64,000 bases of DNA, from the NCBI RefSeq assembly GCF_004378255.1, contig NZ_SNQG01000001.1, positions 1,074,169-1,138,168 on the forward strand, read 5' to 3'. Each line of letters begins with the position of its first letter. The stretch's first letter is position 1. Positions 55,198 through 63,927 of the stretch are shown piece after piece. The notes beneath the pieces were generated by a model. The model was not told the origin of the DNA. It was given only the letters and a program-made list of their open reading frames with translations, and ran no database searches. The DNA comes from Mucilaginibacter phyllosphaerae. GTDB taxonomy: Bacteria > Bacteroidota > Bacteroidia > Sphingobacteriales > Sphingobacteriaceae. The translations under genes were made by a program, and so were the position numbers.

Positions 55198-55974
55198 ATG
55201 AAAAAACATATACTAATATTACTAACCTGCCTGTTTAGCGGCAGCGTAGTATTTGCACAGAACGCGCATTTCACCACTTCGGGTACTATTGAGTTTGAGA
55301 AAAAGGTGAATATGTACGCCGTTATTCAAAAGCTGATCACCAAGAACAACGAAAGCTGGTACGCCCCGGCCTTTGAATCGTACAAAAAAAACAATCCGCA
55401 GTTTAAAACCATGAAAAGCACGCTAACCTTTGGCGGCAACAAAACCCTGTATGCACCTGTGGAGGACGATTCGCCGCCATCAAACAGCTGGTTTAGCGAT
55501 ATGCCCCTGGCGCAGCAAATAAACACCGCCTATACCGATTTTAACACCGGCCTGAGCACTACCAACAAAAAAGTGTTTGAAGAAACCTTTTTGGTGAAAG
55601 ATACCGCCCGCCGCATCAACTGGAAAATAACCAACGAAACCCGCGAGATTGCCGGTTATACCTGCCGCCGTGCCAATGCCCTTGTTATGGATTCTATTTA
55701 TGTGGTGGCCTTTTACAGCGACGAGATCCCGGTATCGGGCGGGCCGGAATCTTTTACCGGTTTACCCGGTATGATACTGGGCCTTGCCCTGCCGCACGAA
55801 AATGTTACCTGGTTTGCCACCAAAGTAACCGATACACCGGTGCCTGAAGCTACTCTGAAGATCCCGGCCAAAGGCAAGGTAACCACCTACAGCGGCCTTA
55901 AAACCACCCTAACCAAAGCCATGGAAGGCTGGGGCGAATACGGCAAACGCTTTTTCAAGATATACCTGTTGTAA
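55198..55974 (+). CDS. GLPGLI-family exported protein
   Basis: 258 residues with a signal peptide (MKKHILILLTCLFSGSVVFAQ). The name-giving motif appears as FTGLPGMILGL after DEIPVSGGPESF. It starts 29 bp after the receptor gene, the usual partnership. GLPGLI proteins are periplasmic or outer-membrane-associated, with unknown biochemical role; the strict pairing suggests they assist the receptor. Confidence 0.9.
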   Translation: MKKHILILLTCLFSGSVVFAQNAHFTTSGTIEFEKKVNMYAVIQKLITKNNESWYAPAFESYKKNNPQFKTMKSTLTFGGNKTLYAPVEDDSPPSNSWFSDMPLAQQINTAYTDFNTGLSTTNKKVFEETFLVKDTARRINWKITNETREIAGYTCRRANALVMDSIYVVAFYSDEIPVSGGPESFTGLPGMILGLALPHENVTWFATKVTDTPVPEATLKIPAKGKVTTYSGLKTTLTKAMEGWGEYGKRFFKIYLL

Positions 55975-56016
55975 GAGCGACAGGAATTTTTAGATTCAGG
56001 AATCAAGACAAAAGAA

Positions 56017-56050
56017 AAAGCCTGTGTAGTTTGCAAACTATACAGGCTTT
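56017..56050. terminator. Bidirectional terminator between the GLPGLI gene and the TIM-barrel gene
   Basis: AAAGCCTGT (56017-56025) pairs with ACAGGCTTT (56042-56050); the centre TAGTTTGCAAACTA is itself palindromic. T-rich or A-rich flanks serve both strands of this convergent pair. Confidence 0.78.
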
Positions 56051-56089
56051 CTTCTTACCTTTTACCTTATCCCTTTCACCTTACCCCTT

Positions 56090-56956
56090 TCACCTTAATC
56101 CCTTCAAATACATCGCATTCTTCCTGGCGCTTTGCAGGGGTGTTTCGTGGTGAAAACGGCTTTGCTCTACAAAAAAATACCGCATCCCGGTATCCTGCCC
56201 CGCGGTGATGAATTTTTTAAAATCAATAATACCCTCGCCCATATCGCAGGCCGATTCTTCCTTGCTGCCTGCGGGCAGGCGTTTCCTGAGCACATCGCGC
56301 AGGTGGGCCAGCTTAAAGCGGCCTTTGTGGTTGCGCAGGTAGGCGTATGGATCGGCCCCCTCGGTTACGGTGTAGTAGATATCCATCTCAAAATCTACCA
56401 GGTGTTTGTCTGTACCGGCCAGCAGCACATCTATGGGCAGCTGTCCGTTTAAAGGTTTGTACGGGTAATCGTGCGGGTGGTAACCAAACTTTAGGCCGTG
56501 TTTTTTGCAGATGGCGCCGCGCTTGTTAAAATCGGCTGCAAAGGTTTTAAAATCCTCTATCGATTTTTGGGGGCCAAGCCAGGGGCATATCAGGTATTGC
56601 ATTTCAATGGCTGCGGCTTGCGTCGCCAGCCTGTCAAATTCGGCTAAGGTGCAGGGGTTATAGTGGGTGCTTACCAGGTTAAGGCCATAGCCATTAGCCA
56701 GCTTTTTAAATTCGGTGTTGGTTTTGCCCCAAAATATGCCCTTATCGCTGCCGTAACTTTCTATTTGGGTGTAGCCCATTGCGCCCAACTGCTTAAGCGT
56801 GCCGGCAGGGTCGCGCTCCATATCCTCTTTTACCATGTAAAGCTGGATACCACGGGCGGGTTTTATGCCACCGCTTACAGCTGCCGACAGTACGGCCGGC
56901 GCGGCCGACAAGGCCGCCAGCATCCCGCTGCTGTATATAAATTTTCTTCTGTTCAT
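56090..56956 (-). CDS. Exported sugar phosphate isomerase/epimerase-like TIM-barrel protein
   Basis: 288 residues. MNRRKFIYSSGMLAALSAAPAVL resembles a Tat-type signal (RR then hydrophobic). The AP_endonuc_2 barrel has GIQLYMVKEDMERD, YTQIESYG, LVSTHYNP, FGYHPHDYPYK, VDFEMDIYYTVTEGADPYAYL and YFFVEQSRFHHET, with the metal-binding Glu/Asp/His series. Periplasmic sugar or polyol conversion is likely. A Gfo/Idh/MocA gene follows on the same strand side, a common functional pairing. Confidence 0.8.
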   Translation of the reverse strand: MNRRKFIYSSGMLAALSAAPAVLSAAVSGGIKPARGIQLYMVKEDMERDPAGTLKQLGAMGYTQIESYGSDKGIFWGKTNTEFKKLANGYGLNLVSTHYNPCTLAEFDRLATQAAAIEMQYLICPWLGPQKSIEDFKTFAADFNKRGAICKKHGLKFGYHPHDYPYKPLNGQLPIDVLLAGTDKHLVDFEMDIYYTVTEGADPYAYLRNHKGRFKLAHLRDVLRKRLPAGSKEESACDMGEGIIDFKKFITAGQDTGMRYFFVEQSRFHHETPLQSARKNAMYLKGLR

Positions 56957-56967
56957 TTATTTGGTTT

Positions 56968-57045
56968 GTTGGTTCATTAGTTCATTGGGTCATTGGGTCA
57001 TTGGGGCATTGGGTCATTGGGTCATTTTGGCATTGGGGCTTGTGC
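56968..57045. repeat. 8-nt tandem array (TCATTGGG type) upstream of the TIM-barrel gene
   Basis: Units such as TCATTGGG recur about eight times between the TIM-barrel gene start and 57045, with drift (TCATTAGT, TCATTTTGG, CATTGGGG). The 320-bp gap 56957-57276 also holds a 16-mer at 57132-57147 that recurs inverted at 59983-59998, and a small CCCGTTGGCTAACGGG hairpin. No gene is seen in it. Confidence 0.7.
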
Positions 57046-57276
57046 TGTGTTCAGTTTTGCCGATGTGGATCCTGCCAATCTCAAAAAATCCCGTGAATCC
57101 CGGTTAACACTTCGTACTTGCGTTAGGGATTGCAGCGGATACCGGCCCTGCGCCTAAGGCCTGCAGGCGTATGAGCGTAAAGCCCGGCCCGTTGGCTAAC
57201 GGGAACGCCATAGCTAAGTAAAAAGTCAAAAACCTGCCTGCTGCATACCTAATAAAGCGATTGGCATTTTAACTTG

Positions 57277-58464
57277 CTAAATATCCCTTACCACAACCTC
57301 CCCTGTCGTCTTATCTTTTAAGATTAGCTTACGCTCGCCGTGGGGCAGTATCTCTTCTTTGATGAGGTAATAGTGCTCATCGTAGCTGGCAAATTCGGTA
57401 GCTACCTGCGTGCTGGTGCTGCCGCGCCAGTCGGTAATGTTAACGGGTTCCCAGGCGCCGCTTTGGGCAGATGCATAGGCGGCGTCGATAATGGCGTTCA
57501 CTACGTAGCCGTCGTAAAACGTTTCGGCGGGCGGGCGGTTCTGCTCAATGGCCTCAAACATATCGGTAAACATGTGGTTGTAGCCCAATTCGTTCACCTC
57601 ATCCCCCACCGGGAAAAGCCAGCCCTGGCTGCTCTCGGCCTTCTCTGCCACGTAACCGCCGCCTTTGCCGGTGCTGAACATATCAAAACCGGTACGCAAA
57701 AAATTGTTGATCCAGATGGTGCCTTCGGTGCCCATCACCTCGTCGCGCAGGTCCATACCGCCGCGAAAGCACCAGCTTACCTCAAACTGCCCGATGGCGC
57801 CGTTGGCATATTTAACCATGCCTATGGCGTTATCTTCGGCATCAATGGGGTGCACCTGCGTGGCCGCCCAGCACATCACCGCTACCGGGCGCACCTCCTT
57901 GCCTATATAGCTGCGGGCAATTTCGATGCAGTGGCAGCCCAGATCTACAATGCAGCCGCCGCCGCTTTGCTGCTTATCCCAAAACCAGTTGCTGTGGGGG
58001 CCGGGGTGCGCCTCGCGGCTTTTGGCCCACAATACGCGGCCGAGCGCCCCCGCCTTTACGCTGGCCAGGCTTTTGCCGAATTTGGGGGTGTAACACAGAT
58101 CTTCGAGGTAGCCGCCCATTACACCGGCCTGCTCTACCATATCCAGCATCTGTTTGGCCTCGTGGGCGGTGCGGCCCAGGGGTTTGGTGCACAACACGTG
58201 CTTGCCGGCTTTAGCGCAAGCTTCCACAGCGGCCAGGTGCAAATTGTTTGGTAAGGCTATCACCACCACATCCACTTCGGGGTGGTTCACCACCTGGTGC
58301 ATATCGTCGCTAAAAAGGGGGAGTTTATAATCATGGGCAAACTGTTTGGCCTTCGCCGCATCCCTACTGTACACAGCATGCAGCACATCCAGCCTGCGGT
58401 GCCCGATCAGCGAATCGGCATAGAAACGCGCAATAAAGCCCGAGCCAAGCATAGCAATTTTCAT
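57277..58464 (-). CDS. Gfo/Idh/MocA-family oxidoreductase
   Basis: A 395-residue NAD(P)-dependent cytoplasmic dehydrogenase. The Rossmann start MKIAMLGSGFIARFYADSL has GxGxxA-like Gly spacing (GSGFIA). VIALPNNLHLAAVEACAKAGKHVLCTKPLGR contains the catalytic Lys, and GGGCIVDLGCHCIEIAR the conserved His region. It oxidises a sugar or inositol-type substrate; specificity cannot be told. The repeat-filled gap suggests separate transcription from the TIM-barrel gene. Confidence 0.9.
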   Translation of the reverse strand: MKIAMLGSGFIARFYADSLIGHRRLDVLHAVYSRDAAKAKQFAHDYKLPLFSDDMHQVVNHPEVDVVVIALPNNLHLAAVEACAKAGKHVLCTKPLGRTAHEAKQMLDMVEQAGVMGGYLEDLCYTPKFGKSLASVKAGALGRVLWAKSREAHPGPHSNWFWDKQQSGGGCIVDLGCHCIEIARSYIGKEVRPVAVMCWAATQVHPIDAEDNAIGMVKYANGAIGQFEVSWCFRGGMDLRDEVMGTEGTIWINNFLRTGFDMFSTGKGGGYVAEKAESSQGWLFPVGDEVNELGYNHMFTDMFEAIEQNRPPAETFYDGYVVNAIIDAAYASAQSGAWEPVNITDWRGSTSTQVATEFASYDEHYYLIKEEILPHGERKLILKDKTTGEVVVRDI

Positions 58465-58513
58465 AAGCAGTAAATTTATAATGGTTTATGAGTGGTTAAG
58501 ATAGGGATTTTTT

Positions 58514-58550
58514 GGATGTGCGGATATGCGGATGTGCAAATATGCAGATG
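58514..58550. repeat. 8-nt tandem array (GGATGTGC type)
   Basis: GGATGTGC, GGATATGC, GGATGTGC, AAATATGC, AGATG follow each other without spacers. The same octamer family recurs at the right end of the window. Confidence 0.65.
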
Positions 58551-58600
58551 ATTTGCCCCCGTGCGTGGGTGCCTTACCACCAGCATGTCATTTAGAAAGT

Positions 58601-59008
58601 TTAGGCAGCCCCCCCTTCCCGTGGGGAGGGAATTAACCCTAACCCTATCGAAGAGCGCGGGGCCGACAAAAAACCGGGGCCGATGGGCAAATGCCTGTGC
58701 GTGGCAGGATTTTTTTGTCTTGATCTTTTGCTTCTTTTCTATCAAGAGAAAAGAAGGAGCCTCCGCGGCGACGAGCGGGCTAACGTTCATCAAAGCACTG
58801 ACCTTCGATAGAGCCCTGTTAGGTGCGGCAATGCTTTATGAATAGCCAGTGGTTGTCACTTTCTTTTCTCTCAAAAGAAAGTAACCAAAGAAAAGTCGCG
58901 GCTGCGTCGTGTCGCTATTAAAGGCTGTGCTGCGGCAGGGATTGTGCTATCCGCAACACGCCAATGCCGCATCAGGTAGCTAACGTTCTGTTCGTGGGGG
59001 GTTGGGGT
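58601..59008. repeat. Long dispersed-type repeat, copy A
   Basis: Copy A of a repeat that recurs at 59035-59560 and 59586-59860. Shared blocks include ATCGAAGAGCGCGGGGCCGAC, GGAGCCTCCGCGGCGACGAG, TCGATAGAGCCCTGTTAGGT and AAAGTCGCGGCTGCGTCGTG. It contains A/T-rich hairpins (CTTCTTTTCT...AGAAAAGAAG; CTTTCTTTT...AAAAGAAAG). Open frames in it are short and not conserved between copies, so I call no gene. Confidence 0.75.
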
Positions 59009-59034
59009 TGTGGCGGTTATTTGGCTGGTTGAAA

Positions 59035-59560
59035 CCCCTCCCTGCCTTTGCGCTTTAGGCAGCCACACCCCTCCCGTAGGGAGGGAATTGAACGCCAACC
59101 TTATCGAAGAGCGCGGGGCCGACAAAAAACCGGGCCGATGGGTAAAGGCTTGTGCGGGGAAGGATTTTTTTGTCTTGATCTATTCACTTATTATTTTCTT
59201 TTGGTGTTCATGAGCTCCCTACGGTCGGTTTTTGCTTCTTTTTATCAAGAGAAAACGGCGAAGCCCCCTTGAGCACCTTAAAAAAATAAAACAACAGCGA
59301 AAAACAAGGAGCCTCCGCGGCGACGAGCGGGCTAACGTTCATTAAAAGCACTGAGCTTCGATAGAGCCCTGTTAGGTGCCGCAGCGTTTTATGAATAGCC
59401 TGTGGTTGTTACTTTCTTTTCTCCGAAAAGAAAGTAACCAAAGGAAAGTCGCGGCTGCGTCGTGTCGCTATTAAAGGCTGTGCTGCAGCAGGGATTGTAC
59501 TATTCGCAACACGCCAATGCCGCATCAGGTAGCTAACGTTCCGTTTGTGGGGGCTTGGGG
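59035..59560. repeat. Long dispersed-type repeat, copy B
   Basis: The longest copy. It has an extra block absent from copy A (ATTCACTTATTATTTTC..., GAGCTCCCTACGGTCGG) and an A-rich insert near 59270-59310 absent from A and C. It contains a perfect 14-bp-stem hairpin, GTTACTTTCTTTTC with GAAAAGAAAGTAAC (59408-59438). Confidence 0.75.
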
Positions 59561-59585
59561 TGGGTGGTGAAGTTGGGCGGTTAAA

Positions 59586-59860
59586 CCCCTCCCTGCCTTT
59601 GCGCTTTAGGCAGCCACACCCCTTCCGTAGGGAGGGAATTGAACGCCAACCCTATCGAAGAGCGCGGGGCCGACAAAAAACCGGGGCCGATGGGCAAATG
59701 CCTGTGCGGGGAAGGGTTTTTTTTGTCTTGATTTATTCACCTATTATTTTCTTTTGGTGTTCATGAGCTCCCTACGGTCGGTTTTTGCTTCTTTTCTATC
59801 AAGAGAAAAGAAGGAGCCTCCGCGGCGACGAGCGGGCTAACGTTCGTTAAAAGCACTGAC
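59586..59860. repeat. Long dispersed-type repeat, copy C (truncated)
   Basis: Near-identical to the first half of copy B without the A-rich insert, ending just after GCGGGCTAACGTTCG. The remaining 59861-60106 holds a CCAATGAACC doublet, the inverted 16-mer GGCCGGTATCCGCTGC (59983-59998) and a small hairpin (60030-60051, ACCTTGT...ACAAGGT), but no gene. Confidence 0.72.
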
Positions 59861-60106
59861 CAATCCTACAGCCCCACGCCAAACAATGAACCAATGAACC
59901 ACCAAGTAAAGGTGCTGTAGCAACAATCGGTTATGGTAGCCCCGCTATCCGCTCATACTGCACAGTCCTTAGCCACAAAGACGGCCGGTATCCGCTGCTA
60001 TCGGGCTTAAGGGTGGCGGGGCTTTCACCACCTTGTCATTTCGAACAAGGTACGAGGAGAAATCTTAAAAAAAAGTCAAGTGATGACCTTTGATTATAAA
60101 GGGATT

Positions 60107-61243
60107 TTAAAACAATATCGTTTCACTTGGATTGGCAATCGCTGATAAAATATTCTCAGCAACCTTCTCTATAAGCTTTTCTCCCCAAAAAGGATCGTAC
60201 ATATCGTAATAAATTACTCTAATATGTTTTAAGTCAAATGGGACATCTTGTTCATTTGAACAGACTAATACAACAGGCTTTTTTAATGCATGAGCTAAAC
60301 CTAATTCATAATAAACATTTGGATTTCTTGATGTCAATTCAGCTATTAAAACTTTCGCAGAAGTTATTCCAGCCCAAATTTGATCTATAATTTTACCAGT
60401 ACCAAATAAATCATCGTCTGCTCGAACTGCCTTCAAACCTGCTTTTTCAATAGCTGGTTCAAAGATTTTTCGATAATATTGACCTAATGGAGCGGCAAAC
60501 GGCATCATAACAAAACATGTATCACTGGCAGAAACCGAAGCAGCCTTGCTTAACTTTTTAAACTCTAAAGAAGTATCAACCTTTGGCGAATTGCGCTCAG
60601 ACGAGATATCTAATATTCTTTGTTTATCACCAATATTTTCTATTAATCGTGCTTTATTTAACGACTCAGTAAAAATGTCAATAAATTCGGTAAGCTTTTC
60701 GTTAGGAATTTTAAATGTATCGACTAAAGTGTTTTCAAAAAATTTTCTATCCGGAAGGTTCTCACCTCTATAATGTTTATAAACATCGCTAATTACAGGT
60801 GCATTAAGTATGGCCTCACGCAGCCCTTTTAATTCATCTTCGTCAGATTGAGGCCTAATTATTCTTTTGGCTAAATCTGTCGGTTTGACCTGTCCTGGAG
60901 CTGGTTTTTCAAGAAAGCCAAACTTTAAGCTCGAACTCAATTCAACCGAAAAAGGGCCTTTAATGTTCGTTATCCCTAAAAATTTGGCAGCCTCAATATC
61001 TGTTGATTCTTTTCCAGCATTTTGTTCCAAAATGGCTTTTGGTATTCTAAGAGCCTTCTCAAGTGAATGTCTGGGATAATTAGATTGACTACTTTGTTTG
61101 ACAGGCATCGTTTTCGATACCGAAACATTTTCCGAAGGATTGTCCTTTAATTTTTCTTTGTTTTTTTTGGAACCAACTGCTTTTGCACGAGCCACCCTTT
61201 TTGGGTTGCTTTTTGATTCTCCGTCTAATTGATCTTGCGCCAT
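60107..61243 (-). CDS. Winged-helix (DUF5343-like) plus TIR/deoxyribosyltransferase-like domain protein
   Basis: 378 residues. A Lys-rich N-terminus (1-55) leads to a helical domain (about 55-215; SLEKALRIPKAILEQNAG, KPTDLAKRIIRPQ) resembling DUF5343-type winged helices. The C-terminal domain (about 240-378) has FVMMPFA, IIDQIWAGITSAKVLIAELT and NPNVYYELGLAHAL; Glu313 sits where nucleoside deoxyribosyltransferase/TIR-like enzymes have their catalytic Glu, and VPFDLKHIRVIYYD follows. This suggests a nucleotide- or NAD-processing effector, possibly anti-phage. Function is not established. It is AT-rich, and divergent from the nuclease gene. Confidence 0.6.
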   Translation of the reverse strand: MAQDQLDGESKSNPKRVARAKAVGSKKNKEKLKDNPSENVSVSKTMPVKQSSQSNYPRHSLEKALRIPKAILEQNAGKESTDIEAAKFLGITNIKGPFSVELSSSLKFGFLEKPAPGQVKPTDLAKRIIRPQSDEDELKGLREAILNAPVISDVYKHYRGENLPDRKFFENTLVDTFKIPNEKLTEFIDIFTESLNKARLIENIGDKQRILDISSERNSPKVDTSLEFKKLSKAASVSASDTCFVMMPFAAPLGQYYRKIFEPAIEKAGLKAVRADDDLFGTGKIIDQIWAGITSAKVLIAELTSRNPNVYYELGLAHALKKPVVLVCSNEQDVPFDLKHIRVIYYDMYDPFWGEKLIEKVAENILSAIANPSETILF

Positions 61244-61392
61244 ATAAGATTTAGATTATAATTTGCAAGATAATAATTTATGATCAGAAAATACTTGTAA
61301 ACACTTTACAATCAAGCTCTCCCCGTCCATCTGTCCCCAACCCTTCGGCCCCTGTCAGACACTATTTCCAAGATTTAATAATTAGATAATTA

Positions 61393-61406
61393 TATAAAGC
61401 TTTATA
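61393..61406. promoter_or_regulatory. Perfect 14-bp palindrome upstream of the nuclease gene
   Basis: TATAAAG is followed by CTTTATA, about 50 bp before the nuclease start and within the divergent control region. It could bind a regulator, though palindromes of this length occur by chance in A/T-rich DNA. Confidence 0.3.
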
Positions 61407-61455
61407 ATAATCGTATATTGTTCTAAATAACCTAACAACCTTTATTACAACAAAC

Positions 61456-62520
61456 ATGGACTTTAAAGACCAAATCACACAGTTAGCATCTCGTGTTGAA
61501 AAAATTCTACCCCAGCTTAAAACAGAGGAAGCTACAAAAAACGCATTGATAATGCCATTCATTCAAGTTTTAGGCTATGATGTTTTTAATCCTTTCGAAG
61601 TTAACCCCGAATTTATTGCCGACATTGGAATTAAAAAAGGTGAGAAAGTTGACTATGCTATCATGCAGGATGGTGAACCTACAATTTTAATAGAATGTAA
61701 ACATCACCTGGAGAAACTTGATCCTCACAATTCGCAGCTGTTTCGCTACTTCCATACGACAAAAGCAAAATTTGGGCTTTTAACCAATGGGTTAAACTAT
61801 CGTTTCTATACCGACTTAGAGGAAAAGAACAAAATGGATAGCACCCCATTTCTTGAATTTAACATCACCGAGATCAAAGAAACTGAGTTAGTGGAGCTTA
61901 AAAAGTTCCATAAGTCTTATTTCGATGTAGAGAGTATCACCAATACAGCAAGTGAGTTAAAGTATCTTAACGAGTTAAAAACACTGTTAAATAAAGAGAT
62001 GATCCTGCCATCAGAAAACTTTGTCTCGTTTTTTACAAAGCAGATATATTCGGGTGTCTTAACTGCTAAGGTTAAAGAACAATTCGGCCCGATAATCAAA
62101 CGTTCATTTAATCTTTTAATTAGCGACGCGATAAATGAGCGCTTAAAGTCGGCACTCAACCAGGAAAAACAAATTGAAGTTGCAGAGGCTGTAAAATTAG
62201 AGGCAACCGCAGAACCAGCATCACTTATCGTTACTACAGAAGAAGAACTGGAAGGATTTTATATCGTCAAATCTTTGTTGAGGCAGAATATAGATTCCAA
62301 AAGAATTACTTACAGGGATGCACAGTCGTATTTTGCAATTCTTTTAGACGACAACAACCGTAAAACCATATGTCGCTTATATTTAGATGGGGCTAAAAAG
62401 TACTTGGTTGTATTAGATGAGGCTAAGAAAGAAGTTAAGTACGAGATCAATTCCTTAGATGAGATTTATAAATATTCGGAAACGCTATTAACCGCGGTAG
62501 CCCGATTAGAGAATAAATAA
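61456..62520 (+). CDS. Stand-alone HsdR_N-type restriction nuclease-like protein
   Basis: 354 residues. The N-terminal half is the type I restriction R_N/PD-(D/E)XK fold: FIQVLGYDVFNPFEVNPEF, then Asp in EKVDYAIMQDG and the ExK in PTILIECKHH. No helicase motor or HsdM/HsdS partner is encoded nearby. The C-terminal part (about 245-350) is a small extra domain (YIVKSLLRQNIDSKRITYRDAQSYF). Such solitary proteins occur in mobile or defence regions. The actual target is unknown. Confidence 0.75.
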   Translation: MDFKDQITQLASRVEKILPQLKTEEATKNALIMPFIQVLGYDVFNPFEVNPEFIADIGIKKGEKVDYAIMQDGEPTILIECKHHLEKLDPHNSQLFRYFHTTKAKFGLLTNGLNYRFYTDLEEKNKMDSTPFLEFNITEIKETELVELKKFHKSYFDVESITNTASELKYLNELKTLLNKEMILPSENFVSFFTKQIYSGVLTAKVKEQFGPIIKRSFNLLISDAINERLKSALNQEKQIEVAEAVKLEATAEPASLIVTTEEELEGFYIVKSLLRQNIDSKRITYRDAQSYFAILLDDNNRKTICRLYLDGAKKYLVVLDEAKKEVKYEINSLDEIYKYSETLLTAVARLENK

Positions 62521-62531
62521 TGCTATAAAGA

Positions 62532-62553
62532 AGCCTTACTTCACAGTAGGGCT
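62532..62553 (+). terminator. Possible terminator after the nuclease gene
   Basis: AGCCTTAC (62532-62539) pairs with GTAGGGCT (62546-62553, one G-U pair), followed by CCTTT. Confidence 0.45.
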
Positions 62554-62588
62554 CCTTTACATGGTATCGTTCTATCCAACGGGTCAGT

Positions 62589-63671
62589 TCACTTCGGCAT
62601 CAACTTATTAACCAACCCCACAGAGATACCCAATTCATTGCTTATCTGTCGCTGGCTGTAACCCAGGGCAGCCAGTTGGACTACTTTGGGGCTTAATAAT
62701 TCCCTGTTTATTGTGTGGCGGGTGCGCAGGTGCAGGCGTTCGTAGCTGTGGCCTTCAAACTGCATCTGCAAAAAATCATGAGGCTTGGTGATGCGGCAAA
62801 GGCATACGTTATCTTCACCATAGATCTGCGCGGTGCTGCGCTGCTTTATTTGTTTAAGGTAACGCAGGTGCGGGTCGGCGGCGCTTGTACCAATGGAGAA
62901 AGCGCTATCGGCAAAGTTCATGATCAGTTTACTGCCATGCAGGTCATCCGCCGAGAGCGCAGAGCCGGGGTTACGCCGTTTGGGGGTATGCGCCAGCACC
63001 AGAATAGATAGGTGATGGTCGGTTTTAAGCACTTTTAGTTTCTTCATCAGGCGGAGTGCCACCGGGGCGCTTTCAGTACCGCCGCGCAGGCAGCTGATGT
63101 TATCAATGATCAATACCGTAGCATTTACCTGTTCAATTCTGTATTCGATGCCGGCGATGATGTGGTCATCGTAATTGCCGGTGCCGCTGCTTATCGCGTG
63201 ATCCGGCTTAAACTCGGCGCGCAAAAAGTTATTCGTAAAGCCGTAATGCCCACGGGCATGCGTATAGCGCTGATAAAACTGGTTAGTGGTAAGTTCAAAA
63301 TCAATATAAAGCACTTTGGCCGGTTGGGCATGCAGGGCAAAGGGGGCGATGGGTTTGCCCTGGGCGATGCTGTTACCGATCTGCACGGCTAATACGCTTT
63401 TGCCCACATTGGTATCGGCAAAAAGGATACAAAGTTCGTTTTGGTGCCAAAGTTCACCAAACAGCATTTTAGGGGTGGGCTCGCGTTCGCCAAGTTCCAT
63501 CCAGCGGCTGCCGGTAGCCACGGTGAACAGGTAGCGGCAGGCATCAGGGTTGGCCGGTGGCGGCGCGGTGGCCGTTTTCAATCTATTGGCCGGCCGAAAT
63601 TTGTAGCCTTTAATTTCGGCACGGATCTCTTCGATAAAATCCGGCCGCGCGAACGAGTGGTTTTGAGTCAT
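62589..63671 (-). CDS. RepA-like AAA ATPase with C-terminal helix-turn-helix
   Basis: A 360-residue RecA-fold ATPase of the AAA_25/RepA type found on mobile elements of Bacteroidota. Walker A is ADTNVGKS (residues 85-92), Walker B is VLIIDNIS, and LVLAHTPKR and ADDLHGSKLIMNFADSAF are typical later motifs. The C-terminus GYSQRQISNELGISVGLVNK is a helix-turn-helix. It may load a helicase at an element origin. Phased GTTT repeats lie 160-200 bp upstream. No relaxase or integrase is seen before the window ends. Confidence 0.72.
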   Translation of the reverse strand: MTQNHSFARPDFIEEIRAEIKGYKFRPANRLKTATAPPPANPDACRYLFTVATGSRWMELGEREPTPKMLFGELWHQNELCILFADTNVGKSVLAVQIGNSIAQGKPIAPFALHAQPAKVLYIDFELTTNQFYQRYTHARGHYGFTNNFLRAEFKPDHAISSGTGNYDDHIIAGIEYRIEQVNATVLIIDNISCLRGGTESAPVALRLMKKLKVLKTDHHLSILVLAHTPKRRNPGSALSADDLHGSKLIMNFADSAFSIGTSAADPHLRYLKQIKQRSTAQIYGEDNVCLCRITKPHDFLQMQFEGHSYERLHLRTRHTINRELLSPKVVQLAALGYSQRQISNELGISVGLVNKLMPK

Positions 63672-63830
63672 TTCAGGTTAAATAAATGTTATCGAAACGT
63701 GGGGAAAGCAAGCACAGGTATGATGCCCCACCAATAAAGGATACAGGATGTACCCCACATACAAATATAACACCCGCAAACATCAATCATGGTGACAGTG
63801 GATTGTCAGTAAGAAATGGAATAGAAAACC

Positions 63831-63871
63831 GGGTCGTTTCCAGGCCGTTTCGAGGTGTTTGTAAGGCGTTT
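63831..63871. repeat. Four GTTT-containing repeats phased at 10-11 bp (iteron-like)
   Basis: GGGTCGTTT, AGGCCGTTT, AGGTGTTT and AGGCGTTT place GTTT at spacings of 11, 10 and 11 bp. They are upstream of the RepA-like gene and may bind it or another initiator on one DNA face. Confidence 0.4.
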
Positions 63872-63927
63872 AGCGTAGTGGAGGGGGCGGATTTACGAAC
63901 GGTCTGATCCGCAGGTATTTACGTTCT

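Noticed and set aside
57340..58254. Long open frame on the plus strand opposite the oxidoreductase gene
   Set aside because: It mirrors a well-supported Gfo/Idh/MocA gene, and its Ala/Gly/His-rich composition is typical of an antisense shadow.
58476..59766. Several short open frames inside the long repeats
   Set aside because: They are not kept in frame between copies and share only repeat-derived strings.
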